A stretch of DNA of 64,000 bases from Aphanocapsa lilacina HA4352-LM1 (GCA_019359725.1 JAHHGR010000001.1:62001-126000), one strand, 5' to 3'. Positions 26,081 to 34,925 are shown, counted from the first letter of the stretch. Made by a program: numbers and translations. The notes: a model not told the origin generated them from the sequence alone.

Positions 26081-27721
26081 CTAAAGGCGCTGCCAGAGGC
26101 GCAATGTGCTGTCCTTGCCGCCTGCTATCAATATTTGCCCATCCCGGCTGAATCCCAGCGAGAGTACCCAGTCAGGAAGGTCGAAGCGATGGATCTGCCG
26201 GCGGGTATCGGGTTGCCACAGCCGCACGGTGCCGTCGATGCTGCCGCTTGCGACCAATTGGCCATCCGGGGCGAGGCCCACCGCCGTCACCCGGGCGGTG
26301 TGTCCGCTCAGGCGGGTGCGCACTGTTTGGCCGGGCATATCCCACAGCGCTACGGTCTTGTCCCAGCTTGCCGAGGCGAGGGTGCGGCCGTCCTTGCTCC
26401 AGTCGAGGGCGCGCACCGGAGCGCTGTGGCCGCGCAGGGTGGCCAACAGCTTGCCGTCGGCGCTGTTCCACAGGCGAATCGTCTCGTCTTTGCCGGCGGA
26501 GGCGAGGGTGCGGCCGTCCGGGCTGAAGGCGACAGCAAAGACCCAATCACCATGGCCGCGCAGCCGGTACAGTTGCCGCCCGGAGGCAATGTCCCACAGT
26601 CGCACGCTGCGATCGCCGCTGCCGGAGGCGAGGGTGCGGCCGTCGGGGGCCATCGCCAGAGTCCAGACCGGCTGGCTGTGTCCTTTGAGGGTGCGCCGCA
26701 ATTTGCCCGTGCCCACATCCCACAGTCGCACGCGCCGGTCGCTGCCGGCGGAGGCGAGGGTGCGGCCGTCGGGGGTAAAGACCACGGCGCGCACGGTGTC
26801 TGTGTGGCCTTCTAGCGCCTGCAACAGTCTTCCGGCAGGGGACCAGAGCCGGATGGCCCCATCGTCGTCGCCACTGGCGTACATCCGGCCGTCGGGCCGC
26901 ACCGCGCTTGCCCAGACCGGGCCAGGATGAGCACCCACTGTCCTGGCGCGCGCCTGCTGCCAGGATGGGCAATTGCTGCCCTGACAGCGCACCGCCGGGG
27001 AAGAAGCGATGCGGGCGGGGGCGGGAGGACCGGGCTGCCACAGGGCCACAGCGGCACCCGCCAGCGAAGCGACCAATACCACTGCCCCGGCAATCGCCAA
27101 CCTGGGCGTGCGGCGGGCCGCACGCCGCTCTAGCGATTGTCGGCGCTCCCGCACAGCTACCGGCAGTCGGGCGGTAAGCGCTTCAACAGCCCCCGCCGTT
27201 GCGTCCTCCTCCCCGGCTACAAACAGCCGTACCGGTTCACCCAGGCGCCACCCCTCGCGGGCGAACGTTTTGATGGGGGCAGGCAGAGCTACCCCCGGTC
27301 GCGCCGCATCGGCGGTTGCCTCCTCGCCCCAGGCCACACTCACCAGTGCCGTGGGCAGACTCGCGCGTTCGACAAAGGCAAGCGGCCCGCGCTCCAGAGC
27401 CGCAAAAACCCGCTCCAGCCGCACAGCGTCGAGGGGATCGCGCAACCGATAACACAAAAAATACGGCACATTCGCGCGGCCGATCTCGTCGCGCCCGTCG
27501 TTGTACAGCCAGCCGAACAGCGTGCGGCCACAGGCTGGATCCCAATGCAAAAAGACCGCCCGAAAGTTGGCTGGGGGTGGGTCGTAGGCGTTCCAGTGGC
27601 GAGAGACGATCTCATCGAAGAACACCTGGCGCGTGGCTTCATCGACGGCATCGCTCGTCAGGGTCGCGAACCCCCTGCCCGGCAGACTGGTATAAATCAA
27701 TGGTTCAAGCAGCAAAGACAT
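26081..27721 (-). CDS. Membrane-anchored WD40 beta-propeller protein with a GTPase-associated N-terminal domain
   Basis: The 546-residue protein has three parts. Residues about 1-150 are a soluble domain (LEPLIYTSLPGRGFATLTSD, FFDEIVSRHWNAYDPPPANF, FGWLYNDGRDEIGRANVPYF) of a type seen in cyanobacterial proteins but not named here. A strongly basic segment (RRQSLERRAARRTPR) precedes one transmembrane helix (about 212-232). Residues about 260-546 hold seven WD40 repeats with GRTLASAG-type and VRLWD ends, enough for one closed propeller. The positive-inside rule predicts a cytosolic N-domain and periplasmic propeller. It lies 33 bp after a GTPase gene on the same strand. ATG 27721 is chosen as the natural start of the N-domain. 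Confidence 0.85.
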   Translation of the reverse strand: MSLLLEPLIYTSLPGRGFATLTSDAVDEATRQVFFDEIVSRHWNAYDPPPANFRAVFLHWDPACGRTLFGWLYNDGRDEIGRANVPYFLCYRLRDPLDAVRLERVFAALERGPLAFVERASLPTALVSVAWGEEATADAARPGVALPAPIKTFAREGWRLGEPVRLFVAGEEDATAGAVEALTARLPVAVRERRQSLERRAARRTPRLAIAGAVVLVASLAGAAVALWQPGPPAPARIASSPAVRCQGSNCPSWQQARARTVGAHPGPVWASAVRPDGRMYASGDDDGAIRLWSPAGRLLQALEGHTDTVRAVVFTPDGRTLASAGSDRRVRLWDVGTGKLRRTLKGHSQPVWTLAMAPDGRTLASGSGDRSVRLWDIASGRQLYRLRGHGDWVFAVAFSPDGRTLASAGKDETIRLWNSADGKLLATLRGHSAPVRALDWSKDGRTLASASWDKTVALWDMPGQTVRTRLSGHTARVTAVGLAPDGQLVASGSIDGTVRLWQPDTRRQIHRFDLPDWVLSLGFSRDGQILIAGGKDSTLRLWQRL

Positions 27722-27754
27722 GGCGTTTTGTGATGGCCCGACAGAAAGCAACTG

Positions 27755-28615
27755 CTAGTGGGGCTTGGATGCGAAGGGTTGCGAGACAAGCAGCGCCCCG
27801 AGCGCCCCTCGCTCAGTCTGGTTTGCCGAGCCGCCTCCGAGCAAGCCCACGAGCCATCTGCCCACCGTCTGCGTCCAGCGGTCGCGGTGAGCCTTGTTGA
27901 CCTCCGAGACCAGCCACACCAGCGCGTCTACCCCAGCGGTCGCCTCGACGGGGACCGGCGCCCCGGCCCGCAGGACCATCCCGGATTGAAAAACCCGGTA
28001 GTGGCAGCCTAGAACCTGCAGTTGCTCCAGCACCGGCTGCAGACGTTCCTCGAGCCGCACCGCCAACTGCGGCTGCGAGCGCAGGCGGTCGCACTTGGTG
28101 AGCACCAGGGTAAAAGCGTACTTGAGCCTATTGAGGGCAACGAGATTGGCAATCAGCATCACCTGTTCGATCACCCCCGCCGCTTCTTCTAGATAGTCTT
28201 CGCGCTCCAGAAGCGCCTCGGCGTCAAGAAAGGTGCAGCAGCCGTTGGAGGTGAGGATCATTTGCCGAAAAGCCGGGTCGAGCACGTGACAAATTTCGCC
28301 CGGAATATCCTGCCAGCGAAAGTGGCAGAGCGTGCGCGTCCCGAGCGCTGAGCGGCATTTGAGGCTGAACTGAAAGGTGCTCACCGCGGCGGTGGCCGGC
28401 GGATACTCGCCTGTGCGGGCCATGTACTCCAAGATCTTGTCAATTTGTTTGCGCGAGTCGCCGTCTTTGCTCTCAAACCAGAGCAGCTGGCTGGAACCCC
28501 GGCGCTCCAGCAGGTGGGCGCAGCTGCCCGCCAGAAATACCGTTTTGCCCACACCCCGCTGGCCGATGCTCAGCAGTGTGAACGTCTTCGAGGGAATCAC
28601 AAGTTGTGGGGCCAT
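27755..28615 (-). CDS. P-loop GTPase, first gene of a GTPase-WD40 pair
   Basis: The 286-residue P-loop protein has the G1 motif GQRGVGKT near the N-terminus, a G3-like DIPGE in FRWQDIPGEICHVLDP, and a G4-like TKCD in LVLTKCDRLRSQ, in the correct order for a TRAFAC-type GTPase. The sequence between G1 and G3 is cysteine-rich. It is not a known translation, FeoB or Era-type GTPase. Co-transcription with the membrane WD40 protein 33 bp downstream suggests a two-component signalling or trafficking device at the plasma membrane. GTP preference is inferred from TKCD only. Confidence 0.8.
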   Translation of the reverse strand: MAPQLVIPSKTFTLLSIGQRGVGKTVFLAGSCAHLLERRGSSQLLWFESKDGDSRKQIDKILEYMARTGEYPPATAAVSTFQFSLKCRSALGTRTLCHFRWQDIPGEICHVLDPAFRQMILTSNGCCTFLDAEALLEREDYLEEAAGVIEQVMLIANLVALNRLKYAFTLVLTKCDRLRSQPQLAVRLEERLQPVLEQLQVLGCHYRVFQSGMVLRAGAPVPVEATAGVDALVWLVSEVNKAHRDRWTQTVGRWLVGLLGGGSANQTERGALGALLVSQPFASKPH

Positions 28616-28755
28616 ACGCGTTGTGCCGATGGAGGGTGAGATTCGACGCCGGAAGGGCCGATGGCGGTGCAGCCAGTCGGCTTTTTTGGTCGTAATCCCC
28701 CCACAAACTTACGCCGCCGGTGGCCCTACGGATGAAATCAGTGTCTGGTGAGCGC

Positions 28756-28800
28756 ATCTTAAAATAAAACCCCGATGGAGGGGAAGCTCCACCGGGGTTT
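28756..28800 (-). terminator. Strong intrinsic terminator after rpsS
   Basis: AAACCCCG (28767-28774) pairs with CGGGGTTT (28793-28800), and TGGAG (28776-28780) with CTCCA (28787-28791), with one A/C mismatch between the helices and a 6-nt loop. On the minus strand the hairpin is followed by TTATTTTAAG. It ends the rplB-rpsS transcript about 14 bp after rpsS. Confidence 0.9.
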
Positions 28801-28813
28801 GTCGCTAGCACCC

Positions 28814-29092
28814 CTAGCGCTTGCCTTTTTTGTCTTTGCCGGCGTGCCCCTTGAAGACGCGCGTCGGCACGAACTCGCCGAGTTTTTGGCCCACCATCTG
28901 CTCGGTGACGTAGACCGGCAGATGCTCCTTGCCGTTGTGCACCGCGATCGTGTGGCCAATCATCTGCGGCACGATCGTCGAAGCGCGCGACCAGGTCTTG
29001 ATGACGCGCTTCTCGTTTTTGCTGTTCATCGTCTCGATCTTGCGCAGGAGGTGATCGGCGACGAAGACTCCTTTTTTCAGCGAACGTCCCAT
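28814..29092 (-). CDS. rpsS: 30S ribosomal protein S19
   Basis: The 92-residue S19 starts [20 protein letters not shown] and contains the signature [20 protein letters not shown] and [23 protein letters not shown]. It binds 16S rRNA in the 30S head. It lies eight bases after rplB in the usual S10-operon order, but rplV and the remaining genes do not follow. A strong terminator ends transcription right after it. The longer in-frame extension into rplB is rejected. Confidence 0.98.
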   Translation of the reverse strand: MGRSLKKGVFVADHLLRKIETMNSKNEKRVIKTWSRASTIVPQMIGHTIAVHNGKEHLPVYVTEQMVGQKLGEFVPTRVFKGHAGKDKKGKR

Positions 29093-29100
29093 GATGCTTA

Positions 29101-29943
29101 TTAACCTCGCCCGGAAGCCGTTTTGCGACGGCGGATGATGAACTTGCTGCTGGGCTTGCGGCGCTTGCGGGTCTTGGTGCCCAGGGCACTTTTGCCCCAG
29201 GGGGTCTGGGGCTTGCCGCCAATTGGACTTTTGCCCTCGCCGCCGCCGTGGGGGTGATCCACCGCGTTCATGACCACGCCGCGGTTGTGGGGCCGTTTGC
29301 CCAGCCAGCGCTGGCGACCGGCTTTGCCGATGGAGATGTTCTTGGCATCGAGGTTGCCTACCTGGCCCAATGTGGCGTAGCACTCCTTGCGCACGATGCG
29401 CACTTCGCCCGAGGGCAGGCGCAGCGTGGCGTACTCGCCCTCTTTGGCCATCAACTGGGCAACCGCCCCGGCGGCGCGGGCCATCTGGCCGCCCCGCCCC
29501 GGCAACAGCTCAATGTTGTGGACGTTGGAGCCGAGCGGCAGCTTCTCCAGCGGCAATGCGCAGCCAAGTTCGATAGGCGCGTCTTCGCCTGCACTGATGC
29601 GCGCGCCGACTTTGAGCCCGACCGGATGCAGGATGTAGCGCTTCTCGCCGTCGGTGTACTGCACCAGGGCGATGCGCGCGTTGCGGTTGGGATCGTACTC
29701 GATGGCCAGGACCTCGGCCGGAATGCCGCGCTTGTCGCGCTTAAAGTCGATGAAGCGGTACAGGCGCTTGTGACCGCCGCCGCGAAATCGGCTGGTGATC
29801 ACACCCTGGTTGTTGCGCCCCTGCTTGCGGTGGACGTACTTGGTGAGTTTTTTCTCGGGCTTGGACTTGGTGACCTCGGCAAAGTCGGCGCCGGAGCGCT
29901 GGCGGGTGCCCGGGGTCATCGGTCGGTATTTGCGAATGCCCAT
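29101..29943 (-). CDS. rplB: 50S ribosomal protein L2
   Basis: The 280-residue L2 starts [20 protein letters not shown]. Landmarks are [34 protein letters not shown] and the peptidyl-transferase-proximal [16 protein letters not shown] with the conserved histidine. It is one of the core proteins for 23S rRNA folding and peptide-bond formation. In nearly all bacteria rplC-rplD-rplW precede it. Here about 390 bp upstream holds only a small unrelated ORF, so rplB is the first gene of a two-gene unit. Confidence 0.98.
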   Translation of the reverse strand: MGIRKYRPMTPGTRQRSGADFAEVTKSKPEKKLTKYVHRKQGRNNQGVITSRFRGGGHKRLYRFIDFKRDKRGIPAEVLAIEYDPNRNARIALVQYTDGEKRYILHPVGLKVGARISAGEDAPIELGCALPLEKLPLGSNVHNIELLPGRGGQMARAAGAVAQLMAKEGEYATLRLPSGEVRIVRKECYATLGQVGNLDAKNISIGKAGRQRWLGKRPHNRGVVMNAVDHPHGGGEGKSPIGGKPQTPWGKSALGTKTRKRRKPSSKFIIRRRKTASGRG

Positions 29944-30071
29944 AGTGCATGTGCTCCTGGCAGATCGAAACCGCCCTTGCGAGCGGTCTCAGCGGGCGGA
30001 AACACCAGCCGGTGCCGGAGTCCGCCACAATAGCGACAATGCACAAGTGTACAGAATTTTAAGCCCGGCGT

Positions 30072-30332
30072 CTAGTGCTGCTGGAACTTCTTCAAAAAGC
30101 GCAGATCGTCCGGGTTGACGAAGTGGCAGCGACTCGGAAAACCGTCTTCGGAGTCGTCGGTGCAAATGTAAGCCCAGCCGGTCTCGGTCTCTTCGATGAG
30201 CGTGTAGGTGTCCTCGGAGATAAAAAAGCCCTGATGGTTGCGCGTGTCAGGTATCACCTTGCAACGGGCCTTGAGGCCGTGCACACGATTCTCATCAAAT
30301 TCGCTCGTTTGCGATTGGATGATGTTCTCCAT
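30072..30332 (-). CDS. Small conserved-looking hypothetical protein
   Basis: The 86-residue protein starts at ATG 30332 (MENIIQSQTSEFDENRVHGL) and ends PDDLRFLKKFQQH. It contains three cysteines (ARCKVIPDT, YICTDD, PSRCHFVN). The short TLIEETETGWAYICTDDSED segment looks like a compact beta-strand domain. The longer upstream frame has no protein-like character. The gene lies upstream of rplB on the same strand, separated by 128 bp. No family is recognised. Confidence 0.65.
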   Translation of the reverse strand: MENIIQSQTSEFDENRVHGLKARCKVIPDTRNHQGFFISEDTYTLIEETETGWAYICTDDSEDGFPSRCHFVNPDDLRFLKKFQQH

Positions 30333-30636
30333 GGGACAGCACCTCCGCGTATTCCTGGCTACCGAAACTGGGTTCTGTAACCGTACCATTCCCCTGCTTA
30401 ACATGCGCTCACAATCAAGGCATTTTCGATTAAGTTTGGCTACGGAAGGCGGAGAGATCGGCGATGGCCTCATCGTTCACCAGGTCCACGGCGGCGATTG
30501 ATCCCCGTACAGGCAGGTGCGAGAGACAGATTGGCGTTCCGGGTCTATGTTAAACTGACCGCAGCCAGGGCCTAGACTGTCTTGGACTGCCCGTAGCGCC
30601 CGAGCGGTTCGCTGTCTCTATAAATGGGTACATAAG
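30333..30636. promoter_or_regulatory. Divergent intergenic region before prs
   Basis: These 304 bp lie between the small minus-strand gene and prs. Two -10-like boxes point toward prs, TATGTT (about 30546-30551) and TATAAA (30619-30624), but neither has a consensus -35. No tRNA, hairpin or ORF with a ribosome-binding site was found. Confidence 0.4.
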
Positions 30637-31635
30637 GTGGTTTTTCCTGACTTACTGCCGCGCAGATCCACGGTACAACCGGTGCGCCTGATGGGTGACG
30701 AGCGGCTGAGGTTGTTCTCCGGTTCGGCCAATCCGGAACTGGCCCAACTGGTGGCCCGCTACCTGGGTCTGGCCCCTGGACCGCTGGTGCGCAAGTCCTT
30801 TGCCGACGGCGAATTGTACGTTCAGATTCAAGAGTCTATCCGCGGCTGCGACGTCTATCTGGTGCAGCCCACCTGCAGCCCCGTCAACGACAGCTTGATG
30901 GAGTTGCTGATTCTCATCGATGCCTGCCGCCGGGCTTCCGCCCGCCAGATCACCGCCGTGCTGCCTTACTACGGCTACGCCCGCGCCGACCGCAAGACCG
31001 CCGGTCGCGAATCGATCACCGCCAAGCTAGTGGCCAACTTGATCACAGCAGCAGGTGTCGACCGGGTGCTTGCCATGGACCTGCACTCCGCTCAGATCCA
31101 GGCCTATTTCGACATTCCCCTCGACCACGTCTACGGCTCGCCGGTCCTGCTGCAGTACATCAAAGAAAAGCAGCTGGGCGATATGGTGATCGTTTCTCCC
31201 GACGTGGGCGGCGTCAGCCGGGCGCGCGCCTTTGCCAAAAAACTCGATGACGCCCCGCTTGCCATCGTCGACAAGCGCCGCCAGGCTCCCAACGAAGTCG
31301 AAATCATGAACGTGATTGGCGACGTCAAGGGCAAAACCGCCATCCTGGTCGACGACATGATCGACACCGCCGGCACCATCTCGGAGGCGGCCAAGGTGCT
31401 GTTGCGCCAGGGAGCCAAAGAAGTCTATGCCTGCGCCACCCATGCGGTCTTCTCCTCTCGGGCCATCGACCGCCTCTCCGACGGCACCTTCACCGAGGTG
31501 CTGGTCACCAACACCATCCCGGTGCCGCCTGATCGTCGCTTCCCGCAGCTGCGGGTGCTCTCGGTGGCGGACCTCATCGGCGAGGCGATCTGGCGCATCC
31601 ACGAAGATTCCTCCGTCAGCAGCATGTTTCGCTAA
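30637..31635 (+). CDS. prs: Ribose-phosphate pyrophosphokinase (PRPP synthetase)
   Basis: The protein has 332 residues from GTG 30637. It contains LRLFSGSANPELAQ, FADGELYVQIQESIRG, the ATP-binding AVLPYYGYARADRKTAGRE (split over two motifs), the metal-binding DLHSAQIQAYFDIP and the PRPP loop VDDMIDTAGTI, ending HEDSSVSSMFR as in other cyanobacteria. It makes PRPP from ribose 5-phosphate and ATP for nucleotide, His and Trp synthesis. An N-terminal stretch of about 18 residues before MGDERLRLF is similar in length to cyanobacterial homologues. ATG 30691 is the alternative start. The VTE6-like kinase follows after three bases. Confidence 0.97.
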   Translation: MVFPDLLPRRSTVQPVRLMGDERLRLFSGSANPELAQLVARYLGLAPGPLVRKSFADGELYVQIQESIRGCDVYLVQPTCSPVNDSLMELLILIDACRRASARQITAVLPYYGYARADRKTAGRESITAKLVANLITAAGVDRVLAMDLHSAQIQAYFDIPLDHVYGSPVLLQYIKEKQLGDMVIVSPDVGGVSRARAFAKKLDDAPLAIVDKRRQAPNEVEIMNVIGDVKGKTAILVDDMIDTAGTISEAAKVLLRQGAKEVYACATHAVFSSRAIDRLSDGTFTEVLVTNTIPVPPDRRFPQLRVLSVADLIGEAIWRIHEDSSVSSMFR

Positions 31636-31638
31636 GCC

Positions 31639-32355
31639 TTGCTTACCGACTGGCCGATTGCGCTTGCCGTCAACACCCTGCTGGGCGCCCTGGCCTTCCC
31701 GGCCAAGCTGCTTACCAATTGGGGCCTGCTCAACGCCTGGGTGCTGGGGGTGCTCGTCTGGGGGGCTCTGGGTTGGCGGGGTTACCTGATCATGCTGGTG
31801 TACTTCGCGCTGGGCACGCTGGTGACACGCATCGGCTTTGCGCGCAAGGCGGCCAAGGGAATCGCCGAGGGTCGCGGGGGGCGGCGCGGGCCGGAAAACG
31901 TCTGGGGTTCGGCCGCCGTCGCGGCCCTGTGCGCCTTGGGATATATGGCTGTTCCCAATCCACTGTGGCTGTTGGCCTACACCGCGAGCCTCGCCACCAA
32001 GCTCTCGGATACCACGGCCTCCGAGGTGGGCAAGGCCTACGGCAAAACAACGTATCTGGTGACGACGCTCAGGTCCGTGCCTGCCGGAACCGAGGGGGCG
32101 GTCAGCCTCGAAGGCACCCTGGCCGGGGTGGCCGGTTCACTGGTGCTCGCGGCCTGCGGCTGGCTGGTGGGATTTGTTTCGGGCTGGGGATTGCTCTGGT
32201 GCGCAATCGCAGCCTTCGTGGCCACTACCTGCGAAAGCCTGATTGGAGCCACCCTCCAGCAACGCGGCTGGCTCACCAACGAAATGACGAATGTGATCAA
32301 CACCGCCATCGGCGCCGCTCTGGGGGCTGGTCTCGGCGCTGTTGCCGGTAGGTAA
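31639..32355 (+). CDS. DUF92 / VTE6-like membrane phytyl-phosphate kinase
   Basis: The 238-residue polytopic membrane protein has about six helices. Conserved blocks are GRGGRRGPENVWGSAAVAAL, TASLATKLSDTTASEVGKAYG and TTYLVTTLRSVPAGTEGAVSLEGT. This is the DUF92/TIGR00297 family that includes plant VTE6, which phosphorylates phytyl phosphate to phytyl diphosphate to recycle chlorophyll phytol for tocopherol or phylloquinone synthesis. Transfer of that function to this gene is inference from family membership. It starts with TTG three bases after prs, so the two are probably translated from one message. It converges with the PspA-like gene. Confidence 0.85.
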   Translation: MLTDWPIALAVNTLLGALAFPAKLLTNWGLLNAWVLGVLVWGALGWRGYLIMLVYFALGTLVTRIGFARKAAKGIAEGRGGRRGPENVWGSAAVAALCALGYMAVPNPLWLLAYTASLATKLSDTTASEVGKAYGKTTYLVTTLRSVPAGTEGAVSLEGTLAGVAGSLVLAACGWLVGFVSGWGLLWCAIAAFVATTCESLIGATLQQRGWLTNEMTNVINTAIGAALGAGLGAVAGR

Positions 32356-32358
32356 AGG

Positions 32359-33072
32359 CTACACGGTCTTGTCGGCGTCGGGCTTGGCAGCCTCGGCGGC
32401 CGGCAGCGACTTTTGCGAACCGAGTTGGGACTTGAGGGCGAGCAGTTCGTCCTCGACGCCACCCCCCGATTCGAGGACTTTGAATTGGTCTTCGAGGTTG
32501 TCGGTTGCCAGTTCTGCCACGGCTTGGGAGCGGGCTTCCAGTTCGTTGACCTTTTCTTCCATGCGCTCGAAGGTCGAAAAGGAGCCGCTGGTGTTGACCT
32601 TGCCCAGGGTCTGGTTGATTTGCTCGGTTGCCTTGGCGGAGCGGGCGCGGGCCACCAGCAGATCTTTTTTGGCCTTCGCCTCGGAGATTTTGCCTTCGAG
32701 GCCGGTCAGGTTGGTCTTGAGGGTGGCGACGGTCTTGCGCTGCTGCTCAAGCTGGGTCTTGAGGCCCGTGGCGCTCTCGGAGAAAGACTTTCTGCGGGTC
32801 AGCGCTTCGCGGGCCAACTCGTCGTTGTCTTTGGAGACGGCGAGGGCGGCGCGGCGCTGCCATTCGTCGGATTGGGCCTGGGCCTGGAGATACTGTTGTT
32901 CTATACGTTTTTCACTGGCGATCGCCTGGGCCACGGCCTGGCGCAGTTGGACGAGGTCCTCCTGCATGTCGTTGACCGTCTGGTTCAGCATCTTCTCGGG
33001 ATCTTCGGCCTTGGTGACCACAGAGTTCAGGTTTGACTTCAAGACCGCGGCGATGCGATCGAATAATCCCAT
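32359..33072 (-). CDS. PspA/IM30 (Vipp1-like) membrane-remodelling protein
   Basis: The 237-residue coiled-coil protein starts MGLFDRIAAVLKSNLNSVVT, the amphipathic membrane-binding helix typical of PspA/Vipp1, followed by EDPEKMLNQTVNDMQEDLVQ and long helices. Helix 6 (GGVEDELLALKSQL) is present. After it comes only a short Ala/Pro-rich end (SLPAAEAAKPDADKTV), with no second C-terminal helix like that of thylakoid Vipp1. The family forms ESCRT-III-like rings and rods that protect or shape the inner membrane. A TACAAT -10-like element (33114-33109) lies upstream. By these features it is closer to PspA than to canonical Vipp1. Confidence 0.92.
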   Translation of the reverse strand: MGLFDRIAAVLKSNLNSVVTKAEDPEKMLNQTVNDMQEDLVQLRQAVAQAIASEKRIEQQYLQAQAQSDEWQRRAALAVSKDNDELAREALTRRKSFSESATGLKTQLEQQRKTVATLKTNLTGLEGKISEAKAKKDLLVARARSAKATEQINQTLGKVNTSGSFSTFERMEEKVNELEARSQAVAELATDNLEDQFKVLESGGGVEDELLALKSQLGSQKSLPAAEAAKPDADKTV

Positions 33073-33185
33073 AGCGCTCTCTCCAGTGTTTGCCTCTCAA
33101 TGTGTCGTATTGTAGCCAGTTGCAGGCGCCGTTTGCCAGCGTCGGCTTAATTATTTATTGAACACCCAAAGACTCAAGCGAACCC

Positions 33186-34709
33186 ATGGCTAAAATTCAC
33201 GCAAGCGCCCGCTGGAGCGAAGCCGCCCTGCAGATCCTCGCGGACGAGACGCGCCGGATCCTCAAACACGAGGCAGGCACGCGCGCGGGCGAAGACCCGG
33301 AGCAACTGCACCAGATGCGCGTCGGCATCCGGCGGTTGCGATCGGCACTGCGTCTTTTTGAACCGGCCCTCAAGCTCCCCAAGGCCGCCCGGCGCCGTTC
33401 GCTTTCGCCCTTGGCGGCGGTGTTGGGCACCGTGCGCGACCTCGACGTGCAGATGGAGATGCTGCGCGAGCGCTATCTGGGGGCGCTGCCGGAGGGGGAG
33501 CAGCAGGCCCTGGAGCGGTTGCTGACACACCTGCAAAACCAGCGCGCCCAGGCGCGAACCGCCATGCTGCGCTACCTCGACGGATCAGATTACGAGCAGT
33601 TCAAATTGGCTTACGCCGAGTTTCTAGAAGCGCCCAAATTCAGACGGGGAGCCGACGAGAGCTTGTATCACCTGTTGCCTGCTTTTTTGCGCGAGGCGCT
33701 TTCGACCCTCTGGACGCACCCGGGCTGGGCGGAGCCGGACGTCGAGACCATGCACGACCTGCGCATCGCCGTCAAACGGGTGCGCTACAACCTCGAATTT
33801 TTCCTGAGCTGCTACGGCAAGGCGGTGCGCTCGCTGCACGGCGAATTGAAGCGCATCCAGGAGGAATTGGGGATCATCCACGACTGCGACGTGCTTCTAG
33901 GCCAACTGCACACTGAACCGCTGGGTCCCGCCACCCCCTGGCAGCAGCCCTTTGCCCGTTTGACGGCGCTGGTGAGAAACGAGCGGCGCAACGCCGTGCG
34001 CCGCTTCCGACGGCTGAAGACGCGACTATTATCTGAGGACATGCGCAACAGCCTGGCGGTGTGGGTGAGCTGGCCGGGTACCGCCGACGACCGCGAACTG
34101 TTCGAGGGCAACCAGTTGCCCGTGGGAGCGCTGGAATTGGAGCGGCGCTACCGCCTCGCGGCCGGCCGGCGCGCCCATCTGGAGGCGCAACTAGGCGACA
34201 GCGGCTTTCGCGCCGCACCGGCCGCCCAGCAGACCGACCATTACCTGGAGGTGCTGGGGCCGCACCAGTATTTGCGCCTCAGGCGAGCCGAGGCGGATTC
34301 GCGGGTGCACTTTTCGATCACCCGCAAAGACTACGGTCCCGGCGCCAGCCGCCGTGTGCAGGAAGAAACGGTCAGTCCCCTGGTCTACCGAGCGTTTCTG
34401 GCGCGCTTTCACCAGCTGCCCGTGCCGGTGGTTACCGTCGTCCAGACCGTCTGGAACGGCTTCTGGGATCAGGTACCTTTGAGTGTTACGTTTGCGAGCA
34501 TCGAAGGCATCGGTCCGGAATCGGGCGATTACGCGACGGTGGCAGCCCTGGTACCGGACGAGGTGCTGCTCGAAGCCGCCGGCGACTGCCTGGAGCGCTT
34601 TTGTACGAGTTTTGGTCTGGAGGAGACCCAGCGCCAACACCAGAGCGAGGTGAGTTTGTTGCTGGGGTGGGTGGCCAACCAGCAGCTCGCCCCTTCTGCC
34701 GGCCGTTGA
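33186..34709 (+). CDS. CHAD domain protein with C-terminal CYTH-like domain
   Basis: In this 507-residue protein, residues about 1-300 form a CHAD helical bundle with paired HQMRVGIRRLRSALRLFE and HDLRIAVKRVRYNLEFF motifs, whose conserved histidines and basic residues bind polyphosphate. Residues about 315-500 resemble a CYTH/triphosphate tunnel domain that opens with ALELERRYRLA. The usual ExExK signature is therefore ExExR. CYTH-CHAD fusions normally have CYTH first; here the order is reversed. Triphosphatase or polyphosphate-related activity is inferred. The nearby PspA gene is divergent, with 113 bp between starts. Confidence 0.85.
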   Translation: MAKIHASARWSEAALQILADETRRILKHEAGTRAGEDPEQLHQMRVGIRRLRSALRLFEPALKLPKAARRRSLSPLAAVLGTVRDLDVQMEMLRERYLGALPEGEQQALERLLTHLQNQRAQARTAMLRYLDGSDYEQFKLAYAEFLEAPKFRRGADESLYHLLPAFLREALSTLWTHPGWAEPDVETMHDLRIAVKRVRYNLEFFLSCYGKAVRSLHGELKRIQEELGIIHDCDVLLGQLHTEPLGPATPWQQPFARLTALVRNERRNAVRRFRRLKTRLLSEDMRNSLAVWVSWPGTADDRELFEGNQLPVGALELERRYRLAAGRRAHLEAQLGDSGFRAAPAAQQTDHYLEVLGPHQYLRLRRAEADSRVHFSITRKDYGPGASRRVQEETVSPLVYRAFLARFHQLPVPVVTVVQTVWNGFWDQVPLSVTFASIEGIGPESGDYATVAALVPDEVLLEAAGDCLERFCTSFGLEETQRQHQSEVSLLLGWVANQQLAPSAGR

Positions 34710-34925
34710 GCCGGCAAAGGCTGGTGGATAGCAGAGAGCAGCGTTTGGACAGTTTTTGGTCTGGAAGCTGAACAGGCTTCCAGATTATGCTGCCGCTGAG
34801 CGCTCGCCACCAACGGGCGAGATATCGACGCTTCGCATCGTTGGGTCGGCGGTGTGCCCCCCGGAGGCATATCGCCATCCTGCGGTAGACAGTTTAATCG
34901 ACACTAGATGTTGAGGAGCTTTTCC

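Noticed and set aside
34710-34925. Possible cobalamin riboswitch before the TonB receptor
   Set aside because: A 9-bp hairpin (34760-34768 with 34776-34784) is present, but I could not find the conserved B12-box or core helices.
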